DNA of 42,142 bases from Acidimicrobiia bacterium (lineage in GTDB: Bacteria; Actinomycetota; Acidimicrobiia; Spongiisociales; Spongiisociaceae), in assembly GCA_009838635.1 (NCBI GenBank), contig VXRE01000153.1:1-42142 (forward strand), given 5' to 3'. The notes under the pieces were generated by a model, which saw nothing but the letters and a program-made list of their open reading frames with translations, was not told the DNA's origin and ran no database searches. Positions 22,490 through 31,684 of this stretch are shown here, piece by piece. A program made the position numbers and the translations under genes. How positions within the stretch are numbered: the first letter of the stretch is position 1; each line of letters starts with the position of its first letter.

Positions 22490-24646
22490 TCAGCCGGTGG
22501 CCCGCCGGCGCTTCAGCTCGGCGCGCCGGGTGTGGAGGATGGGTTCGGTGTAGCCCGAGGGCTGTTCCATCCCGAGGAACACCAGGTCGCATGCGGCCGT
22601 GAAGGCCGGGCTGTCGAAGGCCGGCGCCATGGGCCGGTAGCCGGGGTCGCCGGCGTTCTGGCGATCCACCACCACCGCCATCGTCTTCATCGTCTCCATG
22701 ACTTGGCGGCGGTCCACCACCCCGTGGTGAAGCCAGTTGGCGATGTGCTGGGACGAGATGCGGCAGGTGGCCCGGTCCTCCATGAGCCCGATGTCGTTGA
22801 TGTCGGGGACCTTTGAGCAGCCGATACCCTGATCGACCCATCGCACCACGTAGCCCAGGATCCCCTGCGCGTTGTTGCGGAGCTCGGCGGTGATCTCCTC
22901 GGATGTCCAGTCGGTACTCGGGGCCAGTGGTATCTCGAGCAGCTCTGCCAGGTCTCGCGGCGGGCGGGCGGCGATCTCGTCCTGGCGGGCGGTCACGTCA
23001 ACCCGGTGGTAGTGCGTGGCGTGGAGGGTGGCAGCGGTCGGGGAGGGAACCCACGCGCAGTCGGCGCCGGCCAGCGGATGGCCGACCTTCTCCTCGAGCA
23101 TGGCCGCCATGAGGTCAGGCGCAGCCCACATCCCCTTGCCGATCTGTGCCTTGCCCCGCAGGCCGCAGGCGATACCCACATCCACGTTCCAGTCCTCGTA
23201 GGCCTGGATCCAGCCCTGGGCCTTCATGAGGGTCTTGGGCACCATCGGCCCGGCTTCCATGGAAGTGTGGATCTCGTCGCCCGTGCGATCGAGGAAGCCG
23301 GTGTTGATGAAGACGATCCTCGAACGGGCGGCCCGGATGCACTCGGCCAGGTTGAGGGTCGTTCGGCGCTCCTCGTCCATCAGGCCGATCTTGACCGTGT
23401 CGCGAGGCAGGCCCAGCACGTCCTCCACATGGTCGAACACGTCGGACGTGAAGCGCGCCTCCGCGGATCCGTGCATCTTGGGTTTGACGACGTAGTAGGA
23501 ACCTGTCCGGGAGTTGCGCCTGCCGGTCTGCGCTCGGAGGTCGTGGCACGCCACCAGAGTGGTGACCATGGCGTCCACCAGACCCTCGTGGGCCTCGTTC
23601 CCGTCCCGATCGTGGACGGCAGGTGTCGTCATCAGGTGGCCCACGTTGCGGGCCAGGAACAGGGAGAGGCCGGGAAGCGTGAAGCCTGACCCGTCGGGTG
23701 CGGTGTAGGTCCGATCCCGTGCCAGCCGGCGGGAGAAGGTCCGGCCGTTCTTGGTCACCTCGGCGGTCAGGTCGCCCCTGGTAAGGCCCAGCAGGTTGCG
23801 GTAGGCGAGCGCCTTGTCCGCCCCGTCGACGGCGGCGATGGAGTCCTCGAGGTCGAGGATGGTGGTGACCGCCGCCTCCAGCACGATGTCGGACACCCCC
23901 GCCGGATCGTCGGCGCCGACGGGACCCTCAGGGTCGATCTCGATGGCGATGTGAAGGCTGTGGTTCCGGAGCAGCACCGCGGTGGGGGCGTCGGTGGATC
24001 CCTGGTAACCGGCCAGCTGGTCGGGTCGGGCCAGGCCGGCGGTGACGCCCGATGACAGCCGCACCTGCAACCGGCCGTCCGCCACCGAATACCGGGCGGC
24101 GTCGGCGTGCGAGCCGTCGGACAGCGGGACCGCATCGTCCAGGAAGCTCCGGGACCAGGCCACCACGCGGCGACCGCGGGCCGGGTCGTACCCACCCGCG
24201 GGCGGCGGGTCGCCCAGCGCGTCGGTGCCGTAGAGAGCGTCGTAAAGGGATCCCCATCGGGCGTTCAGGGCGTTGAGGGCGAACCGGGCGTTCGTGATCG
24301 GGACCACCAGCTGGGGGCCCGCCACCTCGGCCATCTCGGTGTCCACGTCGGATGTGGTGATGGAGAACTCCGGGCCCCTCGGCTCGATATAGCCGATCTC
24401 CTCCAGGAAGGCCCGGTAGGCCACCCGATCGAAGGCCCCGTCCCGGTTGGCCCGATGCCAACCGTCGATAGCGGCCTGGAGTTCGGCGCGCCGACAGAGG
24501 AGGTCCCGGTTGCGGGGACCGAAGTCGTGGATAAGGTCGGAGAATCCCCTCCAGAAGGCGCCGGGGTCCACGCCGCTGCCGGGGAGCGCCTCCTCGGTGA
24601 TGAACTGGTACAGCTCGTCAGCGACTACCAGACCCTCGATGTCCAT
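22490..24646 (-). CDS. glcB: Malate synthase G
   Basis: This enzyme condenses glyoxylate with acetyl-CoA to give malate. It has 718 residues, the normal length of the monomeric G form. Recognisable segments include [24 protein letters not shown], the [11 protein letters not shown] loop whose Glu/Asp pair binds Mg2+, [32 protein letters not shown] and the C-terminal [25 protein letters not shown] that carries the catalytic acid region. GAGGAGAAACACC precedes the ATG. It lies 27 bases after the FMN-dependent hydroxyacid oxidase on the same strand. Together they convert glycolate through glyoxylate to malate. No isocitrate lyase is in the window. Confidence 0.96.
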   Translation of the reverse strand: MDIEGLVVADELYQFITEEALPGSGVDPGAFWRGFSDLIHDFGPRNRDLLCRRAELQAAIDGWHRANRDGAFDRVAYRAFLEEIGYIEPRGPEFSITTSDVDTEMAEVAGPQLVVPITNARFALNALNARWGSLYDALYGTDALGDPPPAGGYDPARGRRVVAWSRSFLDDAVPLSDGSHADAARYSVADGRLQVRLSSGVTAGLARPDQLAGYQGSTDAPTAVLLRNHSLHIAIEIDPEGPVGADDPAGVSDIVLEAAVTTILDLEDSIAAVDGADKALAYRNLLGLTRGDLTAEVTKNGRTFSRRLARDRTYTAPDGSGFTLPGLSLFLARNVGHLMTTPAVHDRDGNEAHEGLVDAMVTTLVACHDLRAQTGRRNSRTGSYYVVKPKMHGSAEARFTSDVFDHVEDVLGLPRDTVKIGLMDEERRTTLNLAECIRAARSRIVFINTGFLDRTGDEIHTSMEAGPMVPKTLMKAQGWIQAYEDWNVDVGIACGLRGKAQIGKGMWAAPDLMAAMLEEKVGHPLAGADCAWVPSPTAATLHATHYHRVDVTARQDEIAARPPRDLAELLEIPLAPSTDWTSEEITAELRNNAQGILGYVVRWVDQGIGCSKVPDINDIGLMEDRATCRISSQHIANWLHHGVVDRRQVMETMKTMAVVVDRQNAGDPGYRPMAPAFDSPAFTAACDLVFLGMEQPSGYTEPILHTRRAELKRRRATG

Positions 24647-24673
24647 GGTGTTTCTCCTCGGCGACTCCCGACC

Positions 24674-25894
24674 CTAGGGTCGGCGCCGCACGAGGTCCCG
24701 GCCCACCTCGCCAACCGACCGCACTCCGGCCAGCGCCATGGTAGAGCGCATGGTCTCGGCCAAAAAGTCGAGAACCCAGTCGACCCCCTTCTCCCCGCCG
24801 GCGCCAAGCCCGTACAGGTAGGCGCGACCCACCATCACCGCCCGGGCGCCTAGGGCGAGTGCCTTCAGGATGTCGGACCCCCGCCTGACTCCGCCGTCGC
24901 AGATGATCTCCGCCTCGTCGCCCACCTCCTGGGCAATCGGCTCGATCAGGCCGATGGGTGTTGGGGAGCCCTCGAGCTGGCGACCGCCGTGGTTGGAGAC
25001 GGCGATGGCATCAACGCCGTGCTCGACCGCCCGGCGGGCGTCCGCCACGGACTGGATCCCCTTGATGATGATCGGGCCGTCCCAGACCGACCGGAACCAC
25101 TCGATGTCCGACCACGACAGGCTGGCGTCGAACTGGTCATGGACCAGGCTGGCCAGGGCGACGGCGGAACTGCCGTCATGGTCGGTGAGGCCCACAACAT
25201 TGGAGAAGGTGATCGGTTCGGCGGTGATGAAACGCCAGGTCCAGGACGGCCTCCGCAACCCGTCGAGGAGCATGTCGAGCCCCAGCTTGGGGGGCAGGGT
25301 CATCCCGTTGCGCACGTCCCGCTCCCGGCGGCCCGGCACCGCCAGGTCGACCGTGATGCATAGTGCCTCGTAGTCACAGGCGGCCGCCCGCTCGATCATG
25401 TTGCGAACCAGCCCGCGGTCCTTCCAGACGTACACCTGGAACCAGTTGCGACCCCCGGCGCCCGCATCCGCCACTTCCTCGATGGAGCGGGTCCCCAGCG
25501 TGGACAGGGAATAGGGGATGCCACGGCGCGCCGCGGCCCGAGCCACCGGCAGCTCGCCCCCCGGATCGACGATCCGGGTGAAGCCGGTAGGGGCGAGGAC
25601 CACCGGCATCGGGAGGGGCCGGCCCAGGAGGGTGGTGGAGGTATCGATGTGCGACACGTCCCGGAGCACGGAGGGAACGAACTCCCACCTGTGGTAGTCC
25701 GAGCTGTTGCGACGGTAGGTGATCTCGTCCTCCGCAGCGCCGTCCACGTAGTCGAACACCCCTTGGGGCAGGCGGCGGCGAGCGATGCGGCGAAGGTCGT
25801 CGATGTTCGCCGACGACTGCATGCGCCGCAGGTCGGCGTTCCACTCGAAGGTCCGGAAGCGCGCCACCGACCTGATCGTTCTGAACATGCCCAC
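24674..25894 (-). CDS. FMN-dependent 2-hydroxyacid oxidase/dehydrogenase (glycolate/lactate type)
   Basis: This flavoenzyme oxidises an (S)-2-hydroxyacid to the 2-oxoacid. The 406-residue barrel begins with IDDLRRIARRRLPQGVFDYVDGAAEDEIT, the standard N-terminus. It continues with VLAPTGFTRIV, TVDLAVPGRRERDVRNGM, IIIKGIQSVADARRAVEHG and SNHGGRQLEGSPTPI, in which His is the catalytic base and Arg binds the carboxylate. DGGVRRGSDILKALALGARAVMVGR binds the FMN phosphate. All key residues are present. The upstream position in an operon with malate synthase G makes glycolate the most likely substrate, while L-lactate or mandelate are alternatives. GTG 25894 is used; ATG 25888 is two codons downstream. 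Confidence 0.9.
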   Translation of the reverse strand: MGMFRTIRSVARFRTFEWNADLRRMQSSANIDDLRRIARRRLPQGVFDYVDGAAEDEITYRRNSSDYHRWEFVPSVLRDVSHIDTSTTLLGRPLPMPVVLAPTGFTRIVDPGGELPVARAAARRGIPYSLSTLGTRSIEEVADAGAGGRNWFQVYVWKDRGLVRNMIERAAACDYEALCITVDLAVPGRRERDVRNGMTLPPKLGLDMLLDGLRRPSWTWRFITAEPITFSNVVGLTDHDGSSAVALASLVHDQFDASLSWSDIEWFRSVWDGPIIIKGIQSVADARRAVEHGVDAIAVSNHGGRQLEGSPTPIGLIEPIAQEVGDEAEIICDGGVRRGSDILKALALGARAVMVGRAYLYGLGAGGEKGVDWVLDFLAETMRSTMALAGVRSVGEVGRDLVRRRP

Positions 25895-26115
25895 GGGATG
25901 GGAGGCTAGCGGTCCTAGCCCTGATTATTCCTGTTCCCAGCACACCAGAGCGGATCAGGCCACTTCAACCACATAGGTTCGCAAGCGGCCGCCCTTCACC
26001 CTGCGGTGAGTCCACACCCACTGGAAGATGGGGCTGTCGGATGGCTATACCCCCAGTTCAGGAGCACGGAGCACCCATTCCCGTCACCCGGACAAACCCC
26101 CACCATGAATAATTG

Positions 26116-26137
26116 GGGCTGGTGATGGCGTCAGCCC
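26116..26137 (-). terminator. Hairpin at the 3' end of the amidohydrolase gene
   Basis: GGGCTG and CAGCCC pair with a 10-base loop, overlapping the stop codon of the amidohydrolase on the minus strand, followed by CCAATTATT. It probably ends the SDR-amidohydrolase transcript. The remaining gap (25895-26113) holds no recognisable gene or RNA. Confidence 0.45.
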
Positions 26138-27507
26138 GGTGAGGCCATCCTCCCTCCGCCCGGAGCGGCCACCACCTCTCCGTGCTCGTAGACCATCCGT
26201 CCGCGTAGGAGCGTGGCTTCGATCGCTCCTACGATCCGGCGCCCGGCGTAGGGCGTCCAGCCGCACTTGCTCAAGACGTGGTCGTCGCTGATCACCCAGG
26301 ACCGTTCCGGATCGACCAGGACCAGGTCGGCGTCCCGTCCGGCCTCGATGCGGCCCTTCCGGGAGAGGCCGAAGATCTCCGCCGGCCTGGTGCTGGTGAG
26401 ACGTACCACGTCCTCGAGGGTGATGCGACCGGAGCGAGTTGCGTCCAGGAGCAGTGGTCCGTAGAACTCGAGGGACGGTGTACCGGTGTGCGCCGCCCAG
26501 CCATCCTCCCAGCCCGGCTCCTTCTCCGCGGCAAGGTGTGGGGCGTGATCGGTCGCAACCAGATCGATCGTCCCGTCGCGCATGCCGTCCCACAGGGAGC
26601 CTTCATGCTTCGGCGGTACCCAGAAGGACAGCGCGTAGGAGCCCAGGCGCTCCACGGTGTCCCAGTCGTTGCCGAGGAACACCGCCCACGGGTTTATCTC
26701 CGAGGTCACGTCGCGACCCTGTGCCTTGGCGGCCCGTATCTGGTCGACCATCCCGGCCGTCTGCATGTGCAGCACATGGAGGCGTGCCCCGGTCGACTGC
26801 TGGATGCGGAGCACCACCGCCAGCGCGGCCTCCCATACGATCCCGTCGTGCTCGGCGTAGGCGCGGGCGTAGGCGCGGTAGTCACGCTCGCCCCGGCTCC
26901 AGTAGTCCTGCTCGATGACATCCATGATCGACTGGTCGTGCACATGGACCATCAGGGGAAGGCCGGTCCGCTCCACGAGGGTGAAGATCTCCAGCAAGCG
27001 ACCGTGGTCATGCACACCAAGGCCGGGCATGTGGGGGTAGTCACGCCCCGTGTCGGCCACCATGTAGATCTTGAACCCGGCTATGCCCATCCTGGCCAGG
27101 GCCACGATCTGGTCGGGATCGGTGGCAGCCGCGTTGATGTTCCAGTCCACCACCGCCGCTTCCCGATAGTGCTCGATCATCGACGCCAGCGTGGCCGCGT
27201 CCTTCGGGGGCGGGGACACGTTGGGCATGGCGAAGGTGGTGGTGACCCCTCCCGCGGCGGCAGCCCGCGTGGCGGTGGTGGCGTCCTCCTTGTGGGTGAA
27301 CCCGGGGTCGCGGTGGTGGCAGTGGGTGTCGACCAGCCCGGGCAGGATCATGAGTCCGTCTGCGTCGACAACCCGCCTCGCCGGGATTCCGGAGCCGGGA
27401 TCCACTATCCCCGAGATGCGCTCGCCATCCACGAGGACATCCGCCACCTGCCTGCCCCAGGCATTGACGATCGTTCCTCCCCTGATTACCAGATCGTGTC
27501 GGGCCAT
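26131..27507 (-). CDS. Dihydroorotase/allantoinase-like cyclic amidohydrolase
   Basis: This binuclear metal amidohydrolase hydrolyses cyclic amides, imides or ureides. It has 458 residues, typical of dihydroorotase/allantoinase/dihydropyrimidinase. Metal ligands are in order: DTHCHHRDPGFTHKED (two His), the carboxylated Lys in GFKIYMV, His in LMVHVHDQ, His in LHVLHMQT and Asp in VATDHAPH. The DPGFTHKED form is nearer to dihydroorotases than to hydantoinases. It is encoded just after an SDR with a TGATG overlap, and the pair shares a promoter region with the divergent MmgE/PrpD gene. Because the neighbours are catabolic and no pyrimidine-synthesis gene is near, a role in ring opening of an unknown substrate is more likely than pyrimidine synthesis. 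Confidence 0.85.
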   Translation of the reverse strand: MARHDLVIRGGTIVNAWGRQVADVLVDGERISGIVDPGSGIPARRVVDADGLMILPGLVDTHCHHRDPGFTHKEDATTATRAAAAGGVTTTFAMPNVSPPPKDAATLASMIEHYREAAVVDWNINAAATDPDQIVALARMGIAGFKIYMVADTGRDYPHMPGLGVHDHGRLLEIFTLVERTGLPLMVHVHDQSIMDVIEQDYWSRGERDYRAYARAYAEHDGIVWEAALAVVLRIQQSTGARLHVLHMQTAGMVDQIRAAKAQGRDVTSEINPWAVFLGNDWDTVERLGSYALSFWVPPKHEGSLWDGMRDGTIDLVATDHAPHLAAEKEPGWEDGWAAHTGTPSLEFYGPLLLDATRSGRITLEDVVRLTSTRPAEIFGLSRKGRIEAGRDADLVLVDPERSWVISDDHVLSKCGWTPYAGRRIVGAIEATLLRGRMVYEHGEVVAAPGGGRMASPG

Positions 27508-28286
27508 CAGATGATCGACTCCCCTCCGTCCACCGCGAGGACATGACCCGTGATGTACGACGAGCGAGGCGAGAGAAGGAACACCACCGAGTCAGCGATC
27601 TCTTCGGGGCGGGCGAGGCGGCGCAGGGGAACGCCTGCCCTGAACCGTTGCAGGTTTCCGTGGATGCGATCTTCCACGCCCGATTCGATGGGTGAACTCC
27701 ATAGGTCGACCATCCCGGTGGCGGTGGAACCGGGATTCACGCAGTTGGCCCTGATCCCGCTCTCGGCAAGCTCAAGCGCCAGCACCTTGGTGAACGCGGC
27801 CACTCCCGCCTTGGCGGTGCAGTAGGCGGCCTGGCCGATCCGGGGTAGCGTGGCCGAAGTCGAACCGATCGTCACTATCGAGCCCCTTCCTCTCTCGAGC
27901 ATCAGCGCCGCCGCCTCCCGGCAGGACAGGAAGGTACCGAGTAGATCAACGTCGAGGACCCGCTTCCACCGCTCGTAGGGGAACGACGCCACCTGTGCCG
28001 ACGTCTGGCGGATACCTGCGCACGTGACCAGCCCGTAGGGCGGTCCCAACTGGTCCACGACGGTCCGGAACCCGTCTTCCAGCGACACCGGATCCGTCAC
28101 ATCCGCGCGGATCCCCGCGGTCGTGACTCCGGTGGATCCGAGGCTCTCGGCGGCGTCACGGGCGCGGTCACCGTCGATGTCCAGGATGGCGACCTTCCCG
28201 CCTTCCGAGATGATGTGGCGGGCCACGGCCATCCCGATACCGCCGGCTCCGCCCGTGACGACGGTGACCGTGCCGTCCAGCGTCAC
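27507..28286 (-). CDS. Short-chain dehydrogenase/reductase (SDR)
   Basis: This classical SDR has 259 residues from GTG 28286. An open frame runs 5' to a TTG at 28412, but that codon lies inside the likely -10 box (28418-28413) and the extra 42 residues are Arg/Pro-rich and non-conserved. The cofactor motif is VVTGGAGGIGMAVARHI, with ILDIDGDR after the second strand suggesting NAD+. Catalytic Ser is in TIGSTSATLPR and Tyr/Lys in YCTAKAG. NCVNPGSTATGMVD and SYITGHVLAVDGGES are standard. It is the first gene of a leftward pair with the cyclic amidohydrolase, and an inverted repeat shared with other promoters of this cluster lies at 28428-28446. The substrate is unknown. Confidence 0.87.
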   Translation of the reverse strand: MTLDGTVTVVTGGAGGIGMAVARHIISEGGKVAILDIDGDRARDAAESLGSTGVTTAGIRADVTDPVSLEDGFRTVVDQLGPPYGLVTCAGIRQTSAQVASFPYERWKRVLDVDLLGTFLSCREAAALMLERGRGSIVTIGSTSATLPRIGQAAYCTAKAGVAAFTKVLALELAESGIRANCVNPGSTATGMVDLWSSPIESGVEDRIHGNLQRFRAGVPLRRLARPEEIADSVVFLLSPRSSYITGHVLAVDGGESII

Positions 28287-28412
28287 GGCGGTGCCGGCCC
28301 GGGTCTGGAACCGCCTGCGGCGGGCGTATGGCGGAGGCTCATCGTTCCTGTGGATGACCTTGGATCGTGGGCGGTGACGGGCCGTCTCCGGCAAGGTCGA
28401 CGGCCCCGGCAA

Positions 28413-28418
28413 CTATAG
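28413..28418 (-). promoter_or_regulatory. Candidate -10 box for the SDR-amidohydrolase unit
   Basis: TATAGT on the minus strand, with the shared inverted repeat immediately upstream where the spacer and -35 would be. It places the transcript start near 28405 and so favours GTG 28286 as the SDR start. Confidence 0.45.
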
Positions 28419-28427
28419 TCCTCTGTC

Positions 28428-28446
28428 GATATCGGGCCACGATATC
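28428..28446. promoter_or_regulatory. Operator copy 1: GATATCG-N5-CGATATC (perfect)
   Basis: GATATCGGGCCACGATATC has perfect 7-bp arms and a 5-bp spacer. It sits between the leftward SDR-amidohydrolase unit and the rightward MmgE/PrpD unit and can control both. It is the best copy of a motif found in four intergenic regions of this cluster. Confidence 0.75.
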
Positions 28447-28478
28447 AAGAGTCTGTGCCAGGTGCGTAGGGAGGCCGC

Positions 28479-29795
28479 ATGGACGGCAACGTGCTTGAGG
28501 TCCTAACCGACCACGTGCTCGGGCTCGGCTTCGAGGCGATACCCGATCGGGTGATCCGGCATACCAAGGCCGTCATAGGCCACGACCTAGCCGTAGCGAT
28601 GCTGGGTTGCGGCACCGGGGAGGCGCGGAGGGCGGCGGACTTCGCCACGTCCACCGGAAACTCCGGCGCCTCAACCGTGATCGGCCACGGGAAGGGGCTT
28701 GCGCCGATCGATGCCGCCTTCGCCAACGCGGTGATCATGCGATCCCTCCGCCAGGAGGACTCGATACTCCCTTCGTTCATCCATCCCGGCCCCATCGTCA
28801 TCCCTCCGGCTCTGGCCCTCGCCGAGGAGCGCCGGCTTCCGGGCCGGGAGGTGATCGCGGCTGTTGTCGCCGCCTACAACGTGCTAGGGGCTCTGGCGGG
28901 ATCCGAGTGGACGTGGGAGCGGTGTGCCCGAACCCCATCACACGTGTACGGCGCCTTCGGGGCGGCCGCGGTATCGGCCCGGCTCCTCGGCCTGGACACC
29001 GACCAGACGCGGAGGGCACTGGCGTACGCCGGCAACTACGGCGCGATGATCACCCACGGCTTCGAGAACCACCAGTACGGGATCCTGGTGCGCAACGGCA
29101 TGACCGCCGCCGAGTTCGGCCGGGCAAGGGCACCCTGCAGAGAGGACGCTCTCGAAGGGCCGCACGGTTTCTTCGAGGCCCAGGTGGGCGGGGTGCGGCC
29201 GGGCCTGGAGGAGGACCTGGAAGGGATCGGGCGGCGCTGGGAGATAATGACCGCGGTTCTCAAGCCCTACCCCTGCACGGCCATCAACGTGGTCCCGCTC
29301 ACGTTGCTCGAGGAACTAGTGCGGCGGGTGGGGCTCTCCGCCGAAGGGATTGAGCAGCTCACGGTACGGCGGTCGCGGGACTCGTTCCGCGTTCCGGGAA
29401 TCAACGATCCTGATCCCCGTGCTACCGAGTTCGGCCGGATCAGCTCGCTCCGGTTCAACTTGGCGGTGGTGCTGCTGAGCGGTTCGGTGACCCCGCGGTC
29501 CCATCAGGACCCGCACCTGGCCCAGGAGGCCGCCCGGCTGGCGGGCATCATTCGACTCGAACCCACCCCCTCTGGGGACCTGCTCCATCACGAGGTACTG
29601 GTCAGCACAGTGGACGGACGCCGGTTCTGCGTGGCCGGAGGGGCGGAAGTCCTTCCGACGCCCCGACCGACCGGAATTGCCAGGATGCACCAGGCGGGCG
29701 ACGCGGCGGCGGCCCGGATAGAACTGATGGAGTCCGAGGTCGATCGGTTGGACTCGGTGGGCAGCATCGGCGGGCTGATGCGGAGCGTAGCGTGA
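28479..29795 (+). CDS. MmgE/PrpD-family protein
   Basis: This belongs to the family of 2-methylcitrate dehydratase (PrpD) and cis-aconitate decarboxylase; many members act on unknown carboxylic acids. The 438 residues span the full length. Visible family segments include the helical N-terminus (DRVIRHTKAVIGHDLAVAMLG), GHGKGLAPIDAAFANAVIMRSLRQEDS (the usual HxxDFDD position is changed to RQEDS), TPSHVYGAFGAAAVSARLLGLD and the second-domain KPYPCTAINVVPLTLLEEL. The altered HxxDFDD-like region suggests chemistry different from methylcitrate dehydration. It begins the rightward unit that continues with a cupin and an M20 hydrolase, and the shared operator lies 33 bases before its ATG. Confidence 0.85.
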   Translation: MDGNVLEVLTDHVLGLGFEAIPDRVIRHTKAVIGHDLAVAMLGCGTGEARRAADFATSTGNSGASTVIGHGKGLAPIDAAFANAVIMRSLRQEDSILPSFIHPGPIVIPPALALAEERRLPGREVIAAVVAAYNVLGALAGSEWTWERCARTPSHVYGAFGAAAVSARLLGLDTDQTRRALAYAGNYGAMITHGFENHQYGILVRNGMTAAEFGRARAPCREDALEGPHGFFEAQVGGVRPGLEEDLEGIGRRWEIMTAVLKPYPCTAINVVPLTLLEELVRRVGLSAEGIEQLTVRRSRDSFRVPGINDPDPRATEFGRISSLRFNLAVVLLSGSVTPRSHQDPHLAQEAARLAGIIRLEPTPSGDLLHHEVLVSTVDGRRFCVAGGAEVLPTPRPTGIARMHQAGDAAAARIELMESEVDRLDSVGSIGGLMRSVA

Positions 29796-29882
29796 CCTTT
29801 GGAGCGCTCGGCGCCGGACGTTGTGGACCGTTAGGGTGGTAGCGTTCCGGGCACCTGAACGCCGATCCGGCGAGGCGTCCCC

Positions 29883-30251
29883 ATGATGGAAGACCTGATC
29901 GCGAACGCCTACGAGGTGATTGCCGACAATCCGATCCTCGACGGCGAGACCTTTCGCGTCACTCACCTCCAGCGAACCGAGAGATCCACCAGCGCGGTGT
30001 GCTCGATCGAGGTGGGCGGCGGCCTGCGTCCCCACATCCACCACCATCACGACGAGATCATCATCTTTCTGGAGGGCGAGGCCGATTTCCGCCTGGGTGA
30101 CGAGATGCGGCGGGTAAGGGCCGGTGACGTGGCGGTCGTACCGGCCGGAACCGCCCACGCCACCATGAACGCCGCCACACGGGTGGTCATCGCCGCGGTC
30201 TTCGCTCCCAACTTCGATCCCGCGAACGAGGACCGCGAGTACGTCGACTGA
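29883..30251 (+). CDS. Single-domain cupin
   Basis: This is a 122-residue beta-barrel protein of the cupin_2 type. The metal motif is strong: PHIHHHHDEIIIFLEGEADF with His51/53-56 and Glu58, and the second motif AGTAHATM supplies the last His near residue 95. Small cupins can be isomerases, lyases, dioxygenases or sugar/acid sensors, so function is not defined. It lies 87 bases after the MmgE/PrpD gene and 1 base before the M20 hydrolase, so it is part of the same rightward unit. No separate promoter is clear. In this context it may isomerise or decarboxylate a pathway intermediate (inference). Confidence 0.8.
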   Translation: MMEDLIANAYEVIADNPILDGETFRVTHLQRTERSTSAVCSIEVGGGLRPHIHHHHDEIIIFLEGEADFRLGDEMRRVRAGDVAVVPAGTAHATMNAATRVVIAAVFAPNFDPANEDREYVD

Positions 30252-30252
30252 C

Positions 30253-31458
30253 ATGGCACCCACAGGGCGGCCGGATCCGCCTAGCCAATCCGGACCCGCG
30301 CCGGCGCCGATACCGGTCGTGGACCGGATGGTGGGGTTGCGGCGGGAGCTGCACCGCCATCCGGAGCTCTCGGAGCGGGAGGAGCGAACGGCCGGAGTCA
30401 TCTGCTCATTCCTGGAGGATCTCGGCGTTCCTTTCAGGGCGGGGGTGGGCGGACACGGCGTGGTCGCCCGGGTACCCGGTCGCAGCACGGGGCCCGAAGT
30501 GGCGCTCCGGGCCGACATCGACGCCCTTCCCATTCATGAGGAGACCGGACTTTCGTTCGCGTCCGCGGTCGACGGCGTTATGCATGCCTGCGGCCACGAC
30601 GGCCACACAGCCATCCTGGCGGGAGCGGCCGTCCTGTTGAGTACCGAGCCTCCCCCCTTCCCGGTGCGCCTGCTCTTCCAGCCCGCGGAGGAACGGGGAA
30701 GCGGGGCGCGGATGATGATCGACGACGGAGCTATCGACGGAGTGTCGGCTGTGTTCGGCGGCCACCTCGACATCAACTACCCGGTCGGCACGCTGGTCGT
30801 CACCGAAGGCGCGGTCAATGCAGCATCCGACTACTTCACGATCGACATCACAGGCAAGACGGGTCACGCTGCCCGGCCACATGAGGCGGTGGACGCGGTG
30901 GTGATCGGAGCATCGCTGGTGAACGCGCTCCAGACGGTCGTCTCTCGGGAGGTGGACCCCTCCGACCCGGCGGTGCTGACGGTGGGGAGTTTCAACTCCG
31001 GAACGGCCGAGAACGTCATCGCCGGCTCGGCTCGGTTGACAGGGACCATCCGTACCCTGAACCCCGAGGTGCGCCGGCACCTGCGTGACTCGGTGCTTCG
31101 GATGGCCGAGGCGGTGGGGCAACTCCATGGCTGCGGGGTGGATGCCGAGGTGCGAGAGGGGAACCCTTCCGTTGTCAACGGGCCCGCAATGACGGAGCTG
31201 GCCCGGCGGGCGGCCTCGGCCCTGGTCGGAGAGGCCGGAGTGCTGCGGATGCGCACGGTCAACATGGGATCGGAGGACTTCGGACGGTACCTGGAGCGGG
31301 TTCCGGGGTGCTACATCCGTTACGGCGGCCGGATCCCGGGCGGCGATCCGTCGCCGGCCCATTCGAGCCGGTTCGACTTCGATGAGCGGGCCCTCGAGGT
31401 GGGAGCACGCTGGCTCGACGCCATCGCCCGGTTAGCCGGTGAGGAGTTGGCCGGTTAG
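30253..31458 (+). CDS. M20D amidohydrolase (hippurate/IAA-amino-acid hydrolase type)
   Basis: This zinc amidohydrolase of 401 residues probably releases an acyl group from an N-acyl amino acid or similar amide. Motifs in order are LRRELHRHPELSEREE, ALRADIDALPI, GVMHACGHDGHTAILAG (Cys/His metal ligands), FQPAEERGSGARMMIDDG (catalytic Glu), the dimerisation domain starting KTGHAARPHEAVDAV, and MGSEDFGRYLERVPG. All ligands are present and there is no signal peptide, so it is cytoplasmic. It directly follows the cupin stop. With a peptide-type ABC importer in the same proposed regulon, the substrate may be an imported conjugate. It differs from the AbgB-like M20 enzyme at 20990. Confidence 0.92.
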   Translation: MAPTGRPDPPSQSGPAPAPIPVVDRMVGLRRELHRHPELSEREERTAGVICSFLEDLGVPFRAGVGGHGVVARVPGRSTGPEVALRADIDALPIHEETGLSFASAVDGVMHACGHDGHTAILAGAAVLLSTEPPPFPVRLLFQPAEERGSGARMMIDDGAIDGVSAVFGGHLDINYPVGTLVVTEGAVNAASDYFTIDITGKTGHAARPHEAVDAVVIGASLVNALQTVVSREVDPSDPAVLTVGSFNSGTAENVIAGSARLTGTIRTLNPEVRRHLRDSVLRMAEAVGQLHGCGVDAEVREGNPSVVNGPAMTELARRAASALVGEAGVLRMRTVNMGSEDFGRYLERVPGCYIRYGGRIPGGDPSPAHSSRFDFDERALEVGARWLDAIARLAGEELAG

Positions 31459-31642
31459 GCGATCGATTCCAAAGGGTCCTGGTCAGCAGTTGGTGTTTGG
31501 TAATCGGTAGTCGGCAAACGTTGTAACTCCGGAATGACACGGACAATCCGGCAGGCCTTAACGATCAGGGCGAACCTGGTTTCTCAGGGTGGCTCACCGG
31601 CCACCGAGCCGTGATTAGTATGAACTGCTAACAATAATTAAC

Positions 31643-31684
31643 AACTAGCAACTAGCAACTAGCAACTAGCAACTAGCAACTAGC
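31643..31684. repeat. Six-copy 7-bp tandem repeat AACTAGC starting at the E2 stop codon
   Basis: Six exact AACTAGC units. Read in the direction of the E2 gene (minus) this is TAGTTGC repeated, and its first TAG is near or is the E2 stop at 31682-31680. The 7-bp period puts TAG in every frame. An inverted partner array lies at 35167-35201. Confidence 0.9.
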
